The notes below the pieces were generated by a model. That model had not been told where the DNA came from. It searched no databases and was given only the letters and a program-made list of their open reading frames with translations. The position numbers and the translations under genes were made by a program. Below are positions 35,401 to 49,205 of a DNA stretch of 64,000 nucleotides, in pieces. Positions within the stretch are counted from its first letter, which is position 1, and the number at the start of each line of letters is the position of its first letter. This stretch comes from Erythroxylum novogranatense (Eukaryota; Streptophyta; Magnoliopsida; Malpighiales; Erythroxylaceae): contig CM057228.1 in assembly GCA_029891385.1 (NCBI GenBank), forward strand, positions 26,316,809-26,380,808, given 5' to 3'.

Positions 35401-37022
35401 GACAGCCCTCCCATGTGTTTCTGCCAGGTCATTTAAATGGGGCACAAATGACCAAGTTGCCCCTCACTTATTTGCCTATTTCCAAAATTGCCCCTGCAGG
35501 AACTTGAAAAATTGACTACTTGCGTCCTGTTTTCAAGAATCTAAACGAAATAATTTGGACAAACTTTCTTCTTGAAAATTGTTCCTCTAGATCATAAAAA
35601 TCCAACGCCACCGACCGTGCTCAATTCGGATCAGAAACGAAGAATTTATAGCCGAAATACTATCGGACCTTCACAAAATCCGAAACTGAACATTACGCTA
35701 ATTAAATTCCAGAAATTAACAACCTTAGGGATGAAATTAAATTTCAATCCCTTCACAAGAGTTGTAGCCCTATATCTTAATTTTATTTGACCTCAAGAAT
35801 CAACTCAATCGGAGTTGTACAGCTCTCGAAAATCGCAAAATACTGAACCATGTTCAGCAAATTATCCAGCTTATAACCTATAACCAAATCTCTCACTTAG
35901 GTTCAATCAATCTCTTTCCATTTAATCTCCTAAAAATCATAATTCTTCATAAAATGAAATTAATTGTCTTAGGAATCCAACACTTCGAGAATCGAGTCAA
36001 TCGGATGTCGGACAAAGGAATTATAAGCAAAAGATTACAAAAGGGATCGGGTTAAAAATAAAGTATCGGAACTTCAAAACCGAACTTTTCAAAGATCATA
36101 TCTTTCGATCCCGAACTCGGAATTTGACAAATTTTGTGTCAATAAAAATATAAAAGGAAGCTCTACAACTTCCATGAAGTAAACAAAATCAAATTAGGTC
36201 TCAAAAGAGGTCAAAAACTCAATCAAAAATTCTGTCCAAAACAGTTTTTCCTAAACGACTTCCAATTTTTAATCTCTCATAACTCCTAGCCCCGATATCG
36301 AAAAATTGCAAACTTTATATCAATGGAAAGATAAAAACATCATCTAAAACTTTCATGAAGATCACTTACTCTAATTCAAACTAAATCCATACGATGAGTG
36401 GCCTCGAAGCATAGAACCCACAAATCTATACTTAATAGCATTTTCAAAACAAAGCATATCTTCAGAAATTCATATCTCTCAATCCCGACATCGAAAAATA
36501 GCAAACTTTATGTCCACAAAAAGCTCTCGACAGAGGCTACAATTTTCATGTTGATCATTTTCTCGAATTTTGCCTAAATCAAAAAGTCAACTTTTTCCTC
36601 AAAAAGTCAAAATTCAAGCAAACTTTGACTGATCATAACTCTCACTTCCGATATCGAAAAATATCAAACTTTATGGTTACAGAAATCTCTTGACATAAAC
36701 TACAAGTTTCCAGAAGACAATTTTCTCAAATTTTGCCTCAAACAAAAGTCAACTCTCAACTCAAACTTTCTATCTCCAAACGTCAACTGTCTTAATTTTT
36801 TTCAAATTTTCTCACTTTTCTCTTTATTTCTTGATTTTCTACTAACTTTTCAATCAATTCATTCGCTTAAACTTTCATAACTCATACAAATCTCCACAAT
36901 TATCAAATACATTGAAAACTCATAATTCTTTTCTCAAATTTTCCTTAAAGCATAATTTCATCTATAACATAATACTTAAACAAAACACTCATTCAATTTC
37001 CTTTAAAGATCGGGGTCCAACA
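32465..37022 (-). repeat. H LTR1 (4,558 bp)
   Basis: TGTTGGGACC ... GGGGTCCAACA. Hairpin GAGCT-CGGA-AGCTC at 33492-33505, TACCCACCT at 34393-34401, tandem-repeat blocks as in G. The frames open through 32275-32664 are Phe/Cys/Ser-rich, open in two frames at once and not supported as genes. Confidence 0.93.
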
Positions 37023-37758
37023 TTTCTCCCCCTCTTAAAAGAATTTCGTCCTCGAAATTCATACATAGTCATCAAGTAACATATCCTCCTAATAATAGTC
37101 ACATTACTTTCTTATCAATTTCTTATCACACATATTCTTAACTTAATCACTATTTTTTTCACTTCTCATTTATATCAAAACACTATTTCCTCAAATAAAT
37201 TATTTCTTAACACATTTTCACAAGTCAATGGTCTCATTTCTTAAGGAACCCAATATGGGCCGATAATCATCCAAAATCAACCTATTGATCTTTCACACAT
37301 ATATTTTTATCCTTTATCTCATCTCTCAATCATTCCTCATTTCATCTCACAGACATAAATATCCAAAAGCAAGTCATCAAGATTCATCATGAAATTTTAA
37401 TCACGATTTCATAATCACAGACCTAAAATTCATCAAAGTTCTTAACCCTCATCAATCACTTAATGAGGTCTTCACATACTTCATAAAAATCCATCTCCAT
37501 GCTCATCTTTCACTCACAAATGAATATACAAAATCAAATCATCCTAATTCCTCATGAACTTCAAATCTCAATTTCATGCACAATTTCCTAAAATCACTTA
37601 ACATTCTTATCATCTTCATCTATCAAGCACTTTGGTATGCACTCTATCTTTATCACAATCTCACAAATTCAATCTTATGCTTGAACATTCTTCTTATACA
37701 CATCAGCTAGACACAAACGCCCAAGTACGATCATAATACTGGGCTCTCATACCATAAA
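37023..37758 (-). other. H internal domain 1 (736 bp)
   Basis: Polypurine tract at the left end (TTTCTCCCCCTCTT on plus, 37023-37036) with the pol-tail relic NFEDEILLRGGEM on the minus strand. The PBS at 37740-37754 has one G-to-C change relative to domain 2. The rest is AT-rich and non-coding. Confidence 0.85.
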
Positions 37759-40700
37759 TGTTGGGACCCGATCCGAAAACCGGATCCCAACCGGAAAAGC
37801 AGAACGAAAAACGAAATGCGGAAGACATGACGCAAAGCGAAGCACAAACTAAAGGGAATACAAAGCGACCAAAAGGGAAAAATACAAACCGGAACGAATC
37901 GAATCGGAAAATACAAAGCGAAACATAAGGCGAAACCGAAAGCAAAGCGGATTACCAAGCTAATCGAATCAAATCAAACCAAACCAAAAGTAGCGAAGCG
38001 TAATCGCTACTTAACAAACGGAGCCGACATCCGAGAACAATCAAGAACACAGAAACACATTCGTGTTGGGAACCTAGACTATCCAAACCCGGTATAATTT
38101 TTTTTTCTTTCTCTTATTCATTCCCTTTCTCTTTACTCAATCACATTCAAACCATACAATTTCCTTTTTGGAAATTTATCCTCATATAACACTCAATTCA
38201 TATAATTTGTCTTAATCACGCAAATCTCATCTTTACCAAACTAACTTCTTAATCATTTTCTTAGACATTCATTTTTAAACCCTTTTTACCCATTTTACCG
38301 AAATTTCGGCAGCATAATGGTTGTATTTTGTCAGCCCAAAAATTCTGCAATGATAAAAACACACTTCTAAAATCACAAAATCACATCCAACCTTAACAAC
38401 CATCATCGGACCTCCTGTCCGGAAACCCAGCAGAAACAAACGCAATTCTATACCTAACACTTCAAAAGTCTCAATCCGAACACTATACAATCATATACAT
38501 TTACTGGCCACGAGCAAATCCATTCACATACATTTCAATTCATATATAACTCCATAATTTACTTACACATATCATAAATTCAATTCATACTCATTTTCAA
38601 AGATAATCTGATACATTCTTTACATTAGGACTAAATACACTTTCTGGCTTTCTAACCATCCATAAAATCCAATACGAACATCAAACTTCACACATAAATC
38701 TGAACAAGCACAAATTGGATTGAGGTCATGCTCGTTTTCCATCCGATCTCCGCTTAAAAACACGGAGATTGGGGATGAAAGGGGGTGAGCTCAAGCTCGT
38801 GGATAATATATTTATAAATTGAAACATAAGCAAAAACATTTCTCAAAACATTTGTTATTTCGCAAATCTTTCAAAAAAAACTTATTTCTTCAACTTTCCA
38901 CATTTTCAAATTCTTTATTACTAATTTCCAAAAATTTCTCGATTTCAAAGCTCAATTTCTCATTCTAATTCCCAAATCATGCATACATGAATGCAACACA
39001 TTTTCAATGCATCACAAATATGAACAAAAGCAAAAAGCACATAACATTTCAAAATGGTTTGGTTTCGGTCCTAATAGACGTCTTGCCTGCCTCTCAAAGC
39101 GATCCTGTACTGTGAAACAGACGTACTACACTTTCCCGCATATCGGTTCAGTGTAGCCGTGAAGGGAGTCCATAATCGGAACTCCATTGCCTCTTGCGGG
39201 CAGCCGAGAGAAGGCTTTCACAAGTAAAGACAGTGTACTGACTTACAAAAGGACCTGACCAAACCCACATAGCACATAAGCAAAACGGAATTTCAGATTG
39301 CCCGAAGGCACTTTTCAAAATCTTAATTTTCTTTAAATCTTTCATATCATATCATCATAATGTGTCATAAATGACACAAACATATATCCACATGAATTCA
39401 TATAACAAATCGAATGCAATTCACTTAAATCACATATTCATCAAATTCATCAGAATATATGCACTAATTCTTTAAATCATTTAAATCATAAATCAAATAA
39501 TTTGAAAACCATGAATTTCATAATTGTTGCATTTTCTAAAACTCATTTTAACCCTTCGAAATCATAATTTCAAACATTTACATCCTTTTTCAAACATTTT
39601 TATCAACAATAATTTATCAAAAATCAAATTTTGTTTTATTTAATTTTCAAAAATTCACATATAGCTTATAAATCAAAATATAAATATACTACCCACCTTA
39701 TATCCATGCTAACAACTTGCTTTGTGCCTCAATTGCTCCAAAGCCTCATTCTTTCTTCCAATTTAACATTACCTAAAGCAATTTCATCAAAATTCAATCT
39801 CATAAATAACTTAATCCTTCAATTTGATGCATAAGTCATCAATTCATACTAATTCCAAGATATGCACATCATTAATTTCTAAAATCCTCAAATTCCAAAT
39901 TGAACCTAAACCAATTCAATCAAATTCAATATCATAATTAACTTAATTTCTCAAATTGAGCTTAGAAAACATCAATTCCTCACATATTCAAGCTATTTCA
40001 ATCTCCAATTTTGAAAATCCCCAATTTTTAAAATTGACCTAAACCAATTTACACAAATTCAATACCATAAATCACAATTTCTTCAAAATTGATTTCATAT
40101 TTCACCAATTCCTACTATTATTGATGATTCTACACCATTAATTCACAAAATCCCCAAATTTCTAATTTGGCCTAAACTCCCAATTTACAATTTTTCAAAT
40201 TAAACTTCACCTAAAGCATAAACATCAAAATTAACTTAGGATATCTCAAATTCATCACTAATTCAAGCAATCTAAAGCAACAATTTCAAAAACCCTCAAA
40301 TTTCAAACTTTGGCATTCATTCCATCCAAAATTAAACACAACCTAAGGCATAATCATCAAAATTGCTTTCATAAATCACATACCCATATCATTTTCCATG
40401 ATTCTAAACCAAAAGTTCAAGAAAAACTCAAAGTTCAAAGGATTGCTCTTACCTTCTCTCTCTAAATTTCGTATTTTCTTGCCCAAGATGAAGCTTCCAT
40501 CATCTTCCTCATGTTTCCCTCTTGATAGCATCGAAAATCTCTTGAAAAACCATGGAAAAAAACCAAACTTTACATACCTTTCATCATCTTCCTCCATAAC
40601 CGATCCTCTCCTTCTCTCTTCATCGTTTTCTTCTCTTTTCTTCTTTGTATTTTCTTTCTTTTTTTTTGTTCTAGAATTTTCGTGAGTTATAAGCCTTATT

Positions 40701-42318
40701 TGACAGCCCTCCCATGTGTTTCTGCCATGTCATTTAAATGGGGCACAAATGACCAAGTTGCCCCTCACTTATTTGCCTATTTCCAAAATTGCCCCTGCAG
40801 GAACTTGAAAAACTGACTACTTGAGTCCTGTTTTCAAGAATCTAAACGAAATAATTTGGACAAACTTTCTTCTTGAAAATTGTTCCTCTAGATCATACAA
40901 ATCCAACGCCACCGACCGTGCTCAATTCGGATCAGAAACGAAGAATTTATAGCCGAAATACTATAGGACCTTCACAAAATCCGAAACTGAACATTACGCT
41001 AATTAAATTCCAGAAATTAACAACCTTAGGGATGAAATTAAATTTCAATCCCTTCACAAGAGTTGTAGCCCTATATCTTAATTTTATTTGACCTCAAGAA
41101 TCAACTCAATCGGAGTTGTACAGCTCCCGAAAATCGCAAAATACTGAACCATGTTCAGCAAATTATCCAGCTTATAACCTATAACCAAATCTCTCACTTA
41201 GGTTCAATCAATCTCTTTCCATTTAATCTCCTAAAAATCATAATTCTTCATAAAATGAAATTAATTGTCTTAGGAATCCAACACTTTGAGAATCGAGTCA
41301 ATCGGATGTCGGACAAAGGAATTATAAGCAAAAGATTACAAAAGGGATCGGGTTAAAAATAAAGTATCGGAACTTCAAAACTGAACTTTTCAAAGATCAT
41401 ATCTTTCGATCCCGAACTCGGAATTTGACAAATTTTGTGTCAATAAAAATATAAAAGGAAGCTCTACAACTTCCATGAAGTAAACAAAATCAAATTAGGT
41501 CTCAAAAGAGGTCAAAAACTCAATCAAAAATTCTGTCCAAAACAGTTTTTCCTAAACGACTTCAAATTTTTAATCGCTCATAACTCCTAGCCCTAATATC
41601 GAAAAATTGCAAACTTTATATCAATGGAAAGATAAAAACATCATCTAAAACTTTCATGAAGATCACTTACTCTAATTCAAACTAAATCCATACGATGAGT
41701 GGCCTCGAAGCATAGAACCCACAAATCTATACTTAATAGCATTTTCAAAACAAAGCATATCTTCAAAAATTCATATCTCTCAATCCCGACATCGAAAAAT
41801 AGAAAACTTTATGTCCACAAAAAGCTCTCGACATAGGCTACAATTTTCATGTTGATCATTTTCTCGAATTTTGCCTAAATCAAAAAGTCAACTTTTTCTC
41901 AAAAGTCAAACTTCGCGAACTTTGTTGATCATAACTCTCACTTCCGATATCGAAAAATATCAAACTTTATGGTTACAGAAATCTCTTGACATAAACTACA
42001 AGTTTCCAGAAGACAATTTTCTCAAATTTTGCCTCAAACAAAAGTCAACTCTCAACTCAAACTTTCTATCTCCAAACGTCAACTGTCTTAATTTTTTTCA
42101 AATTTTCTCACTTTTCTCTTTATTTCTTGATTTTCTACTAACTTTTCAATCAATTCATTCGCTTAAACTTTCATAACCCATACAAATCTTCACAATTATC
42201 AAATACATTGAAAACTCATAATTCTTTTCTCAAAATTTCCTTAAAGCATAATTTCATCTATAACATAATACTTAAACAAAACACTCATTCAATTTCCTTT
42301 AAAGATCGGGGTCTAACA
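37759..42318 (-). repeat. H LTR2 (4,560 bp), shared middle LTR
   Basis: Same ends and content as LTR1. Hairpin GAGCT-CA-AGCTC at 38787-38798 and TACCCACCT at 39690-39698. It serves as the right-hand LTR of internal domain 1 and the left-hand LTR of domain 2. There is no target-site duplication at its borders. Confidence 0.93.
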
Positions 42319-43054
42319 TTTCTCCCCCTCTTGAAAGAATTTCGTCCTCGAAATTCATACATAGTCATCAAGTAACATATCCTCCTAATAATAGTCACAT
42401 TACTTTCTTATCAATTTCTTATCACACATATTCTTAACTTAATCACTATTTTTTTCACTTCTCATTTATATCAAAATACTATTTCCTCAAATAAATTATT
42501 TCTTAACACATTTTCACAAGTCAATGGTCTCATTTCTTAAGGAACCCAATATGGGCCAATAATCATCCAAAATCAACCTATTGATCTTTCACACATATAT
42601 TTTTATCCTTTATCTCATCTCTCAATCATTCCTCATTTCATCTCACAGACATAAATATCCAAAAGCAAGTCATCAAGATTCATCATGAAATTTTAATCAC
42701 GATTTCATAATCACAGACCTAAAATTCATCAAAGTTCTTAACCCTCATCAATCACTTAATGAGGTCTTCACATACTTCATAAAAATCCATCTCCATGCTC
42801 ATCTTTCACTCACAAATGAATATACAAAATCAAATCATCCTAATTCCTCATGAACTTCAAATCTCAATTTCATGCACAATTTCCTAAAATCACTTAACAT
42901 TCTTATCATCTTCATCTATCAAGCACTTTGGTATGCACTCTATCTTTATCACAATCTCACAAATTCAATCTTATGCTTGAACATTCTTCTTATACACATC
43001 AGCTAGACACAAACGCCCAAGTACGATCATAATACTGGGCTCTGATACCATAAA
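42319..43054 (-). other. H internal domain 2 (736 bp)
   Basis: Nearly a copy of domain 1, of the same length, with an intact polypurine tract and an intact PBS at 43036-43050. Near-identity with domain 1 supports a recent duplication by recombination. Confidence 0.88.
43036..43050 (-). promoter_or_regulatory. Intact primer-binding site in H
   Basis: Minus strand TGGTATCAGAGCCCA, four bases from LTR3. It is a full match to the initiator tRNA-Met type site. Confidence 0.92.
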
Positions 43055-46000
43055 TGTTGGGACCCGATCCGAAAACTGGATCCCAACCAGAAAAGCAGAA
43101 CGGAAAATGAAATGCGGAAGACATGACGCAAAGCGAAGCACAAACTAAAGGGAATACAAAGCGACCAAAAGGGAAAAATACAAACTGGAACGAATCGAAT
43201 CGGAAAATACAAAGCGAAACATAAGGCGAAACCGAAAACAAAGCGGATTACCAAGCTAATCGAATCAAATCAAACCAAAAGTAGCGAAGCGTAATCGCTA
43301 CTTAACAAACGGAGCCGACATCCGAGAACAATCAAGAACACAGAAACACATTCGCGTTGGGAACCTAGACTATCCAAACCCGGTATAATTTTTTTTCTTT
43401 CTCTTATTCATTCCCTTTCTCTTTACTCAATCACATTCAAACCATACAATTTCCTTTTTGGAAATTTATCCTCATATAACACTCAATTCATATAATTTTT
43501 CTTAATCACGCAAATCTCATCTTTACCAAACTAACTTCTTAATCATTTTCTTAGACATTCATTTTTAAACCCTTTTTACCCATTTTAACGAAATTTCGGC
43601 AGCATAGCGGTTGTATTGTATTTTGACAGCCCAAAATTCTGCAATGATAAAACACACTTCTAAAATCACAAAATCACATCCAACCTTAATAACCATCATC
43701 GGACCTCCCGTCCTAAACCCAGCGAAACAAACGCAATTCTATACCTAACACTTCAAAAGTCTCAATCAGAACACTATACAATCATATACATTTATCGCCA
43801 CGAGCAAATCCATTCACATACATTTCAATTCATATATAACTCCATAATTTACTTACACATATCATAAATTCAATTCATACTCATTTTCAAAGATAATCAG
43901 TATACATTCTTTACATTCGGACTAAATACACTTTCTGGCTTTCTAACCATCCATAAAATCCAATCTGAACATCAAACTTCACACATAAATCTGAACAAGC
44001 ACAAATTGGATGAGGTCATGCTCGTCTTCCATCCGATCTCCCGCTAAAAACACGGAGATTGGGGATGAAAGGGGTGAGCTCGGAAGCTCGTGGATAATAT
44101 ATTTATAAATTGAAACATAAGCAAAACATTTATCAAAACATTTGTTATTTCGCAAATCTTTCAAAAAAAACTTATTTCTTCAACTTTCCACATTTTCAAA
44201 TTCTTTATTACTAATTTCCAAAAATTTCTCGATTTCAAAGCTCAATTTCTCATTCTAATTCTCAAATCATTCCAAATCATGCATACATGAATGCAACACA
44301 TTTTCAATGCATCAAAAATATGAACAAAAGCAAAAAGAACATAACATTTCAAAATTGTTTGGTTTCGGTCCTAATAGACGCATTGCATGATCTCTCAAAG
44401 CGATCTGTGCGGTAGTGAACAGGACGTACTACACTTTCCCGCATATCGGTTCAGTGTAGCCGTGAAGGAGTCCATAATCGAACTCCATTGCCTCTGCGGG
44501 CAGCCGAGAGAAGGCTTTAACAAGTAAAGGCGGTATCTTGACTTACAAAAGGACCTGACCAAACCCACATAGCACATAAGCAAAACGAATTTCAGATTGT
44601 TCGAAGGCACTTTTCAAAATCTTAATTTTCTTTAAATTTTCATATCATATCATCATAATGTGTCATAAATGACACAAACATATATCCACATGAATTCATA
44701 TAACAAATCGAATGCAATTCACTTAAATCACATATTCATCAAATTCATCACAATATATGCACTAATTCTTTAAATCATTTAAATCATAAATCAAATAATT
44801 TGAAACCATTAATTTCATAATTGTTGCATTTTCTAAAACTCATTTTAACCCTTGAAATCATAATTTCAAACATTTACATCCTTTTCAAACATTTTATCAA
44901 CAATAATTTATCAAAATCAAATTTTGTTTTCTTTAATTTTCAAAATTCACATATAGCTTATAAATCAAAATATAAATATACTACCCACCTCATATCCATG
45001 CTAACAACTTGCTTTGTGCCTCAATTGCTCCAAAGCCTCCTTCTTTCTTCCAATTTAACATTACCTAAAGCAATTTCATCAAAATTCAATCTCATAAATA
45101 ACTTAATCCTTCAATTTGATGCATAAGTCATCAATTCATACTAATTCCAAGATATGTACATCATTAATTTCTAAAATCCCTAAATTCCAAATTGAACCTA
45201 AACCAATTCAATCAAATTCAATATCATAATTAACCTAATTTCTCAAATTGAGCTTAGAAAACATCAATTCCTCACATATTCAAGCTATTTCAATCTCCAA
45301 TTTTGAAAATCCCCAATTTTCAAAATTGACCTAAACCAATTTACACAAATTCAATACCATAAATCACAATTTCTTCAAAATTGATTTCATATTTCACCAA
45401 TTCCTACTATTATTGATGATTCTATACCATTAATTCACAAAATTCCCAAATTTCTAATTTGGCCTAAACCCCCAATTTACAATTTTTCAAATTAAACTTC
45501 ACCTAAAGCATAAACATCAAAATTAACTTAGGATATCTCAAATTCATCACTAATTCAAGCAATCTAAAGCAACAATTTCAAAAACCCCCAAATTTCAAAC
45601 TTTGACATTCATTCCATCCAAAATTAAACACAACCTAAGGCATAATCATCAAAATTGCTTTCATAAATCACATACCCATATCATTTTCCATGATTCTAAA
45701 CCAAAAGTTCAAGAAAAACTCAAAGTTCAAAGGATTGCTCTTACCTTCTCTCTCTAAATTTCGTATTTTCTTGCCCAAGATGAAGCTTCCATCATCTTCC
45801 TCATGTTTCCCTCTTGATAGCATCGAAAATCTCTTGAAAAACCATGGAAAAAAACCAAACTTTACATACCTTTCATCATCTTCCTCCATAACCGATCCTC
45901 TCCTTCTCTCTTCATCGTTTTCTTCTCTTTTCTTCTTTGTATTTTCTTTCTTTTTTTTGTTCTGGAATTTTCGTGAGTTATAAGCCTTATATGACAGCCC

Positions 46001-47615
46001 TCCCATGTGTTTCTTCCATGTCATTTAAATGGGGCACAAATGACCAAGTTGCCCCTCACTTATTTGCCTATTTCCAAAATTGCCCCTGCAGGAACTTGAA
46101 AAACTGACTACTTGCGTCCTGTTTTCAAGAATCTAAACGAAATAATTTGGACAAACTTTCTTCTTAAAAATTGTTCCTCTAGATCATACGAATCCAACTT
46201 CACCGACCGCGCTCAATTCGGATCAGAAACGAAGAATTTATAGCCGAAATACTATAGGACCTTCACAAAATCCGAAACTGAACATTATGCTAATTAAATT
46301 CCAGAAATTAACAACCTTAGGGATGAAATTAAATTTTAATCCCTTCACAAGAGTTATATCCCTATATCTTAATTTTATTTGACCTCAAGAATCAACTCAA
46401 TCGGAGTTTTACAGCTCCCGAAAATCGCAAAATACTGAACAATGTTCAGCAAATTATCCAGCTTATAACCTATAACCAAATCTCTCACTTAGGTTCAATC
46501 AATCTCTTTCCATTTAATCTCCTAAAAATCATAATTCTTCATAAAATGAAATTAATTGTCTTAGGAATCCAACACTTCGAGAATCGAGTCAATCGGATGT
46601 CGGACAAAGGAATTATAAGCAAAAGATTACAAAAGGGATCGGGTTAAAAATAAAGCATCGGAACTTCAAAACCGAACTTTTCAAAGATCATATCTTTCGA
46701 TCCCGAACTCGGAATTTGACAAATTTTATGTCAATAAAAAGATCAAAGGAAGCTCTACAACTTCCTTGAAGTACACAAAATCAAATTAGGTCTCAAAAGA
46801 GGTCAAAAACTCAATCAAAGATTCTGTCCAAAACAGCTTTTCCTAAACGACTTCAAATTTTTAATCGCTCATAACTCCTAGCCCCGATATCGAAAAATTG
46901 CAAACTTTATATCAATGGAAATATTAAAACATCATCTAAAACTTTCATGAAGATCACTTACTCTAATTCAAACTAAATCCATACGACGAGTGGCCTCGAA
47001 GCATAGAACACACAAATCTATACTTAATAGCATTTTCAAAACAAAGCATATCTTCAGAAATTCATATCTCTCAATCCCGACATCGAAAAATAGCAAACTT
47101 TATGTCCACAAAAAGCTCTCGACAAAGGCTACAATTTTCATGTTGATCATTTTCTCGAATTTTGCCTAAATAAAAAAGTCAACTTTTTCCTCAAAATGTC
47201 AAACTTTAAGCGAACTTTGACTGATCATAACTCTCACTTCCGATATCGAAAAATATCAAACTTTATGGTTACAGAAATCTCTTGACATAAACTACAAGTT
47301 TCCAAAAGACAATTTTCTCAAATTTTGCCTCAAACAAAATTCAACTCTCAACTCAAACTTTCTATCTCCAAAAGTCAACTGTCTTAATTTTTTTTCAAAT
47401 TTTCTCACTTTTCTTTTTATTTCTTGATTTTCTACTAACTTTTTAATCAATTCATTCGCTTAAACTTTCATAACCCATACAAATTTCCACAATTATCAAA
47501 TACATTGAAAACTCATAATTCTTTTCTCAAAATTTCCTTAAAGCATAATTTCATCTATAACATAATACTTAAACAAAACACTCATTCAATTTCCTTTAAA
47601 GATCGGGGTCCAACA
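43055..47615 (-). repeat. H LTR3 (4,561 bp)
   Basis: The element's 5' LTR. Hairpin GAGCT-CGGA-AGCTC at 44076-44089 and TACCCACCT at 44982-44990. Shares ACTATAGGACC near 46250 with LTR2, where LTR1 has ACTATCGGACC. Confidence 0.93.
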
Positions 47616-47620
47616 ATATG

Positions 47621-48041
47621 CATGAGTTGGGTGGACCATCGATGATGGTTTCTCGCTGAGTTGGCAAACTCACCCAACATTGCAATATTTTTCAGGACCG
47701 TGTTAGTAGGCTCCTAGCTCCAGAGTTAGAGATTTTCTCTGCCTTGTAGATCGTTTCGACAAGAGAAGTTATGTCACAGAGGTGGGTCAGCTGGGACTTT
47801 TGGAGATGACCTAGATAGGAGTTGTTTTAGTTTCTTTTGAGTATTGTATGGACAGAATTGTGTAATTATGGATTCTAAGAATGAAATGAAAAGTATTTTA
47901 GTTTCAAAGAAAGGTTATATTTATTTTGATGCCATGTGGAGTATAGTTGGTTTGGCTCGGTAGTGCACCCTTATCGTAGGTTATGTGTCGGAACGATCTG
48001 CGGGCGTCCCGGTGCGTACCCTACGGTGAGGGGGCGCTACA
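47621..48041 (+). repeat. 5' LTR of element C, part after H
   Basis: Resumes at CATGAGTTGGG and matches the sister LTR from 63801 on. Contains an ACCATCGATGATGGT stem, the GAGTT-GGCA-AACTC hairpin (47658-47671) and acceptor-like ATTTTTCAG (ends 47694), then runs to GCGCTACA at 48041. Confidence 0.92.
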
Positions 48042-48044
48042 TTA

Positions 48045-48058
48045 GGTGTTATCAGAGC
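48045..48058 (+). promoter_or_regulatory. Degenerate primer-binding site of element C
   Basis: GGTGTTATCAGAGC keeps TATCAGAGC of the initiator tRNA-Met type site, with extra or changed bases in front. Confidence 0.7.
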
Positions 48059-48105
48059 ATGGTTTGGCATCTGTTGGGACTAGTCATATTTAGGCTTAAA
48101 TTGTT

Positions 48106-49205
48106 GTGGGAAATGCAGAAATTGATCGGATTCTTTGTGTTGTTCTAGGTCATCCGTCCTTGGGGATCAGGTCGATCAGCCAGCTGACCATGGATCAGCT
48201 GGAGCTAGTAGGGAGTCTTCAGTGCCTCGTTTTGAGGAGTTGCCTCCTAGGGTTCCCGCAAGACGAGAGAGGAGGTACGATAGGCTGCATTAGGGGTGTG
48301 GACTTTATGGCAAGATGCACCTCGCTTGAGGCCGAGGATGGCTGGAGAGGACTAAGAGGGTCTTCGACTAGATAGACTGTGATGCAGAGGAGAGGTTTGA
48401 CTTTGCAGTGTCTCTCCTGCAGGGCCCAGCTTACCAGTGGTGGAAGACTGTCCTGGGTAGCACCACCAGGCCTTGCCTGTTGTCATGGGATGATTTTCTG
48501 AGGGCATTTAGAGACAACTATATGCCCAAAGTGTATCTTGAGATAAAGATGCAGGAGTTTTTGGAGCTGAGATAGGGTGTGATGTCAGTAGCAGAGTATG
48601 AGGTTAAGTTCAACGAGCTCATGGGGTATGTTACTGTTCTGATTTCGACTGAGGCGGATAGGTGCCGGAGATTTGAGGGTGGGCTCAATTTGGAGATCCG
48701 TACCAGGTTGGGCCGATCTGATATGGGCACATTTGTTGAGTTGAAATTTCTTCTTTGTGTGAGTGGGCGACCACGAGACAGAGTCAGGTGAGGCCGGTCA
48801 AGGTCCCGAGGAAAGAGGCGAGTGGACGAGGCAGGCTCTGGTAGGAGTTTCAGCAGGCGCCAGAGCCGGACCTTCAGGTCTTCAGGAGGATCTCGGCAGT
48901 CTGGATTTGGTCAGAGGGGGAGATTTGTGTAGACTAGCAGTGGCATTGGCAGAGGTTCAGGACAGATTCCTCCTGTTTGTCAGTTTTGCGAGAAGAGGCA
49001 CAATGGGGAGTGTTGGCGGATGACTAGAGCCTGCCTTGCATGCGGCTCCATGGATCATCAGATCAGGGATTGCCCTATTTTTGTGGGAGCTCAGTCTGCT
49101 ATGAGTGGGAGATCTGGCAGCTATACGACAGTGCAACAGAGTCGCGGAGGTGGATCTAGATTGAGAGGCCGAGGTAGAGGCTGAGGCAGAGCTGAGGGGT
49201 CCGTT
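48106..49205 (+). pseudogene. Gag of element C with zinc knuckle, broken
   Basis: Recognisable gag core RFDFAVSLLQGPAYQWWKT, then FRDNYMPKVYLEIKMQEFLEL, a TAG at 48573-48575 (Gln expected), then EYEVKFNELMGYV and CRRFEGGLNLEIRTRL. A basic Arg/Ser/Gly-rich stretch leads to two Cys/His clusters, CQFCEKRHNGEC and CLACGSMDHQIRDC (CCHC). Stops occur in the N-terminal part and near 48790, 48929 and 49183. Gag builds the particle and packages the RNA. The N-terminus cannot be fixed. Confidence 0.82.

Larger units (their letters stand above)
32465..47615 (-). mobile_element. Element H: three-LTR non-autonomous giant-LTR retrotransposon
   Basis: Order LTR1 (32465-37022), internal (37023-37758), LTR2 (37759-42318), internal (42319-43054), LTR3 (43055-47615), all in minus orientation. 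Only the outer ends have a target-site duplication (ATATG at 32460-32464 and 47616-47620). The uninterrupted C LTR near 63794-63800 shows the empty site as GTATATGCATG. Total 15,151 bp. No gag or pol. Confidence 0.94.

Noticed and set aside
40398..40685. Ser/Phe-rich open frame present in all three H LTRs
   Set aside because: It recurs only because LTRs are copies; it is low-complexity, and a frame is open on both strands. No domain seen.
32465..47615. H as three separate solo LTR insertions
   Set aside because: Inner LTRs are joined by intact 736-bp cores with PBS and polypurine tracts, and no inner target duplications exist.
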